A stretch of DNA of 7,730 nt from positions 1 to 7,730 of the forward strand of contig JAGIAU010000097.1 in the NCBI GenBank assembly GCA_017744755.1, in the 5' to 3' direction. A model generated the notes under the pieces. That model worked only from the letters and a program-made list of their open reading frames with translations, was not told the origin of the DNA and did no database searches. The position numbers and the translations under genes were made by a program. The stretch comes from Microbacteriaceae bacterium. GTDB taxonomy: Bacteria > Actinomycetota > Actinomycetes > Actinomycetales > Microbacteriaceae. How positions within the stretch are numbered: the first letter of the stretch is position 1; the number at the start of each line of letters is the position of its first letter. Shown piece by piece: positions 6,522 through 7,730 of this stretch.

Positions 6522-7730
6522 CGCTCGGCGCCCGTCGAACCGGCCCCCTGAGCGGCGCCCAGCCGAGTCGAACTGGTTCCCTGAGCGAGGCGCAGCCGAG
6601 TCGAACTGGCCCCCTGAGCGAGGCGCAGCCGAGTCGAAGGGTGCGACCCCCCATCGCCCGCACCCGGCGCACCCATCTCCACGACCGTCCCCGCCAGCTC
6701 CGCCGCGAGCTCCAGCTCGTGCGTCGCGATGGTCACCGCGACGCCGCCCTCCGCCGCGCGCCGCAGCGCGGTGAGCACCTCGGCGGTCGCCCGCGCGTCG
6801 AGCCCGCGGAACGGCTCATCCACGAGCAGCTCCGGCGTCCCGCGCACGAGCTGGATCGCGAGCGCGAGGCACAGCCGTTCACCGCCGGAGCAGTCCCGCG
6901 GGTGCCGCTCCGCGAGCGCGGAGGCGTCGCGCCCGAGCAGCCGCGACAGGATGGCGAGCGTTCTCCCCGCCGCCCCGCCGCCCGACCGTCCTGCCCCGGT
7001 GGGCGCAAATGGCCCGGTTCCGACCGCAGACCGAGCCGTTTGCGCCCATGGTGCCTCGGCGGCCGCGGTCAGAGCGTCCCCCGTGGACGCAAATGGCTCG
7101 GCTTCCCCGTGGAGGCGGGCCGTTCGCGCCCACGGCGACGCGGAGCACGCTCCGCGCGCGGCGCGACGATCCGCCAGGCGGCACTCCGCGGCGACGGAGT
7201 CCGTCGTGAAGAGCAGCTCGAGGGCCTCCGGGACGAGGGCGACCCGCTTCGGCTCCGCCTGCGCACGACGCAGCAGCTCGGTGGACTTCCCGGCGCCGTT
7301 CGGGCCGATGATCGCCGTGATCGCCGCATGCGGGCGGCTCTGCTCCTCCGCACGGACACGTTCGCGACGATCGGACCCGTCGGCGATGGTCCGCTCGACG
7401 CGAACATGTCCACTCGGTCCGGCCGGCACGGCAGACGCGGCAGGCACGCCAGGAGCGGCAGCAGAGGCGGTCGGCGGGACCACGAGCGAGACGGTCTGGT
7501 CGGCCACCCCGTCGAACCACCGCGTCCGGTGCTCGGCGACCACGACGCACGCCCCGGCCTCGTGCGCGAGCGCCGCGAGCAGCGCGACGATCCGCTCCCG
7601 CCCGGCGGCATCCAGCTCCGCGAGCGGCTCGTCCACGAGCAGCAGCACGGGGTCCGCGACGACGGCCGCCGCGATCGCGACGAGCTGCGCCTCGCCCGCG
7701 GAGAGCGCGCTCGTCGACCGGTCCAGCAGG
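6518..7730 (-). CDS. Fused double ABC ATPase of an ECF-type transporter, 5' end outside window
   Basis: Energising ATPase of the ECF module, expected to work at the membrane with the S component encoded just downstream (4-base ATGA overlap). 403 residues are visible, numbered here from the window edge. The first nucleotide-binding domain shows only its second half: signature LSAGEAQ (9-15), Walker B LLLVDEP (29-35) and switch histidine His67 (AEHR). Its Walker A lies outside. An Ala/Pro/Arg linker (about 80-132) leads to the second domain: Walker A GPNGAGKST (142-150), the Q-loop region ALVPEALELLF with Glu167 where Gln is usual, signature CSGGE (280-284), Walker B ELLVDEP (300-306), D-loop RGLD (308-311) and switch His337 (ATHE). 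Two oddities stand out. Residues about 193-255 are a low-complexity insert encoded by REP-like hairpins. Residues about 364-403 are an 11-residue repeat tail (STRLRLAQG) encoded by tandem DNA repeats. The reading frame stays open throughout, so the gene is probably functional. Confidence 0.88.
   Translation of the reverse strand, partial: LLDRSTSALSAGEAQLVAIAAAVVADPVLLLVDEPLAELDAAGRERIVALLAALAHEAGACVVVAEHRTRWFDGVADQTVSLVVPPTASAAAPGVPAASAVPAGPSGHVRVERTIADGSDRRERVRAEEQSRPHAAITAIIGPNGAGKSTELLRRAQAEPKRVALVPEALELLFTTDSVAAECRLADRRAARGACSASPWARTARLHGEAEPFASTGDALTAAAEAPWAQTARSAVGTGPFAPTGAGRSGGGAAGRTLAILSRLLGRDASALAERHPRDCSGGERLCLALAIQLVRGTPELLVDEPFRGLDARATAEVLTALRRAAEGGVAVTIATHELELAAELAGTVVEMGAPGAGDGGSHPSTRLRLAQGASSTRLRLAQGTSSTRLGAAQGAGSTGAER
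6534..6641. repeat. Three 33-bp tandem repeats plus a partial fourth, in frame in the ATPase 3' end
   Basis: Units at 6534-6566, 6567-6599 and 6600-6632 each begin GTCGAACYGG and continue CCCTGAGCG...CAGCCGA. A partial unit, GTCGAAGGG, follows at 6633-6641. Units 2 and 3 differ at only two bases; unit 1 is more diverged. 33 bp equals 11 codons, so the array adds repeats of the type STRLRLAQG-AS to the ATPase C-terminus without shifting frame. The core, CCCTGAGC at one end and GTCGAAGGG at the other, resembles short interspersed repeats that I recall from high-GC bacterial genomes. Confidence 0.85.
7000..7048. repeat. REP-like inverted repeat, copy 1, inside the ATPase gene
   Basis: Left arm TGGGCGCAAATGGCCCGG (7000-7017), 13-base loop, right arm CCGAGCCGTTTGCGCCCA (7031-7048). 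The arms pair at 16 of 18 positions. On the coding strand they are read as PWAQTARS and GPFAPTG. The runs AAA and TTT stand out in the GC-rich context. Confidence 0.7.
7084..7132. repeat. REP-like inverted repeat, copy 2, inside the ATPase gene
   Basis: Left arm TGGACGCAAATGGCTCGG (7084-7101) and right arm GCGGGCCGTTCGCGCCCA (7115-7132), with 13 bases between and 13 of 18 positions matching. It has the same arm length, loop length and motif as copy 1, starting exactly 84 bases further on. It is read as PWARTAR and EPFASTG on the coding strand. Copy 2 is more diverged than copy 1. Confidence 0.65.

Noticed and set aside
6534..6641. CRISPR array
   Set aside because: The repeats are directly contiguous with no variable spacers and are in frame with the ATPase gene. 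They are a tandem repeat, not a CRISPR.
6058..6774. Plus-strand open frame of 238 codons over the S-component and ATPase genes
   Set aside because: Low-complexity Ala/Pro/Arg/Ser translation opposite two well-supported minus-strand genes. The repeats it translates (ESNWFPERGAA) belong to the DNA repeat array, not to an independent protein.
7009..7209. Small plus-strand open frame (66 codons) over the REP-like hairpins
   Set aside because: Its reading comes from the repeat arms themselves and lies inside the ATPase gene on the other strand. No ribosome site or family resemblance.

Overview
The window is very GC-rich, with strong G/C third-position bias and long spurious antisense reading frames. 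Together with the style of its MetH, MetF and ECF-transporter proteins, this points to a high-GC actinobacterium. Microbacteriaceae is my best guess, but this is inference and not proven by a marker gene. The window reads mainly as housekeeping metabolism: central carbon, methionine/one-carbon and vitamin uptake genes. I see no rRNA, tRNA, CRISPR array, phage or transposase gene.

Layout from left to right. Bases 1-791 (minus strand) hold the N-terminal 263 codons of sucC, the succinyl-CoA ligase beta subunit, which runs off the left edge. Bases 792-921 are a divergent promoter region with an imperfect inverted repeat. Bases 922-4536 (plus) hold a complete metH, the cobalamin-dependent methionine synthase, with all of its domains and key residues. 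A 42-bp gap with a small GC hairpin separates it from the convergent metF (5586-4579, minus), which encodes 5,10-methylenetetrahydrofolate reductase. Upstream of metF is a short, relatively AT-richer stretch (5587-5750) with a candidate extended -10 and three palindromes. The largest palindrome is a perfect 9-2-9 inverted repeat overlapping the 3' end of the next gene. Bases 6521-5718 (minus) encode an ECF-transporter S component. Bases 7730-6518 (minus, 5' end outside the window) encode a fused double ABC ATPase, coupled to the S component by an ATGA overlap.

Functional reading: MetF makes 5-methyl-THF, and MetH uses it with cobalamin to methylate homocysteine. The ECF module next door belongs to a family that, from memory, is predicted to take up cobalamin (CbrT-like). 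If that substrate is right, the locus groups the B12-dependent enzyme, its methyl-donor supply and its cofactor import. Transport substrate and co-regulation are inference.

The least ordinary features are two kinds of repetitive DNA carried in frame inside the ABC ATPase gene. One is a pair of REP-like hairpins (7000-7132) placed between the Walker A and signature motifs of the second nucleotide-binding domain. The other is a run of three 33-bp tandem repeats (6534-6632) that gives the protein an 11-residue-repeat tail ending just before the downstream start codon. I do not see a wholly new biological system here.
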